A stretch of DNA of 20,632 nucleotides, taken from positions 1 to 20,632 of the forward strand of contig JAFREE010000268.1 in assembly GCA_019400425.1 (NCBI GenBank), given 5' to 3'. This document shows, one piece after another, positions 19,500 through 20,632 of the stretch. This stretch comes from Hymenochaete sp. R1. Lineage: Eukaryota > Basidiomycota > Agaricomycetes > Hymenochaetales > Hymenochaetaceae. The notes beneath the pieces were generated by a model, which worked only from the letters and a program-made list of their open reading frames with translations, had not been told where the DNA came from and ran no database searches. Made by a program: the position numbers and the translations under genes. How positions within the stretch are numbered: position 1 is the stretch's first letter; every line of letters begins with the position of its first letter.

Positions 19500-19984
19500 G
19501 AAACGTTGGCTCGACAGGGACACATGTACAGTCGTCGTTGCTAATGTGGAGATATTCCTTTTCTCCGAACCTGTATCGAAACAGCATTATTATCATGATT
19601 TTCTTCTCTCTTTTTAATGGCAGTGAAGAAAAATACTTTATACCTCGACTCTCTCGACAGCGACTCGGAGAACGCGACATCTCCTTGCAAGCGCACGTCC
19701 AAGTCAGCCGAGCGTGCAAATTTTGAAGCTTCCGTGCCTATCATGATCACATACTATCAGCGGAAATTTTAATGAAGCTTGTGAATGTAAGGAATAGGGG
19801 AGAGTGTGTTACGCAGGCTCACTGGCAGGCCTGGCGTCTACCTACATGGTGGCGAGCGTCAAAAAGGCCAAACAAGCCGGTGCCGCGCCGACGCCCGAGT
19901 TCACCCGGATTCCTTGTTCCTTGACCACGATCACGACCATTGTCTCCTCTTTCTATGAACGTTTCGCTTTCACTCATGCCAAAC
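19500..19984. other. D-E intergenic region
   Basis: 485 bp. The first 80 bp resemble the 3' region of C. A GC-richer block (about 19804-19930) reads open on the plus strand for 64 codons without recognisable features. The last 60 bp resemble the promoters of B and D. No supported gene. Confidence 0.45.
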
Positions 19985-20478
19985 ATGGCTGGATGTGAAC
20001 ATCATGATCGTGTATCGTTGATTATCTCTCTTTAATTTGGACATGCTTCCTTGGCTCTGTAGTGACCGTCAAATTGTCGACTTTCAATCAGGAATCAGGA
20101 TTGGAGCAGATATAGAGAAAGTCTTCTTCGAAGTGGTTGAAAAACGGACATGGGACGATCGCTCTGCACATTCTGTAGTTCCGACAGGTGCAGAGCTCAA
20201 TTAAGCCTCCCGTCTCAGGCTTGACTGCGCCGTCGACAAAACGTCCCGGTCTTATCCGGGAAATGAAGAGTTCATCTTGGTCACGCGCTTGTTAGAAGCC
20301 TCGAGGTTACCGTCGCAGTACAGATCCTAGGAACCTTTCATCTCCTGAACGTTTGACGAGAGAGCACTGGACTTTTTAGGCAGATATGTAAGGTCCAGCG
20401 AGGAGACAATGAAGAGGCTTGTGAGTCTTACACACATCGAAGTGCCGGAAACTCTCGAGCAGCGTCTCGTTCTTTCGG
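19985..20478 (+). pseudogene. Small-protein family member E, decayed copy
   Basis: The start, mini-exon (ATGGCTGGAT) and 5' part of the first intron (a CATCATGATC block) match the B/D subtype, and an acceptor at 20061-20062 opens exon 2. The first half of exon 2 is badly eroded, with an early in-frame TAG and frameshifts. The second half is easy to align (GNEEFILVTRLLEA, then FDERALDFLGRY and HIEVPE). It follows the A/C subtype (SRLPSQYRS in place of PGLPSENRS) but contains stops in place of Gln and Glu codons and has lost the normal C-terminal stop. No functional product is expected. Confidence 0.75.
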
Positions 20479-20530
20479 AAGGCGTAGTGTGGACCGAAAT
20501 ACCTGTTGTCACTCGGTCTGGCGAAGGATT

Positions 20531-20632
20531 TTAATTCTCTAGGACCGGAACATCTTCGAATTTTTCATCTTCTTGATATTCGTTAGGTTGCTTATCATCC
20601 GTGATTGTCCCACACTTGCGTTCCTTCAAGTC
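20531..20632 (-). CDS. Possible 3' end of a gene running off the right edge
   Basis: On the minus strand the last 102 bp read open for 33 codons and end in TAA at 20533-20531. The product is charged and acidic (a DDKQPNEYQEDEKFEDVP stretch), which looks like a disordered C-terminus. Short and without homology, so it may be chance. Confidence 0.25.
   Translation of the reverse strand, partial: DLKERKCGTITDDKQPNEYQEDEKFEDVPVLEN

Noticed and set aside
19804..19998. 64-codon ORF before copy E
   Set aside because: Starts outside any ATG of good context and runs into the E promoter and mini-exon; no recognisable feature.
1..20632. tRNA, rRNA or CRISPR-like arrays
   Set aside because: No cloverleaf, rRNA-like conserved block or regularly spaced repeats were seen on either strand by reading.

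Overview
The window looks like nuclear DNA of a filamentous basidiomycete, most likely a wood- or litter-degrading Agaricomycete. Genes are cut by many 45-60 bp GT-AG introns. The gene set is typical of that group: a GH7 cellobiohydrolase, a fungal P450, a basidiomycete-type adenylation-thiolation-reductase enzyme and a Hom-type homeodomain. I rebuilt the genes by joining exons across introns by eye. The joined lengths are whole codons for every complete gene, but no transcript evidence was available.

Left part (1-8501). A candidate non-autonomous DNA element with 23-bp terminal inverted repeats (94-777) lies just upstream of an intact 10-exon P450 (866-3058, +). The P450 converges on a 16-exon alternative NADH:ubiquinone oxidoreductase (3358-5744, -). 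Next, also on the minus strand, come a small secreted, probably GPI-anchored protein (6002-6675) and a GH7 cellobiohydrolase without a cellulose-binding module (7071-8501).

Middle (8502-13937). A 1.27-kb divergent intergenic region with a TATA-like box on each side separates the cellobiohydrolase from a complete 17-exon adenylate-forming reductase of 1097 aa (9774-13937, +).

Right part (13938-20632). This part is dominated by an unrecognised family of small proteins of about 146-154 aa. There are four intact copies (A minus, B plus, C plus, D plus) and one decayed copy (E plus). Each has a tiny first exon and a phase-1 first intron. The copies form two subtypes (A/C and B/D), and E looks like a mosaic of both. 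Between B and C lies a segment of about 2.66 kb bounded by a 23-bp imperfect inverted repeat (15435-18091). It has AT-rich ends and carries pieces of two unrelated host-type genes, head to head: a shortened SAPS-like (PP6/Sit4 regulatory subunit) fragment and a homeodomain gene without a clear start or natural end. My best explanation is a gene-fragment-carrying (Pack-type) TIR transposon that landed about 100 bp upstream of family member C. This and the small-protein family are the most novel things here.

The metabolic genes on the left (P450, NADH dehydrogenase, cellulase, reductase) are not obviously one pathway. The respiratory and cellulase genes between the P450 and the reductase argue against a tight biosynthetic cluster.
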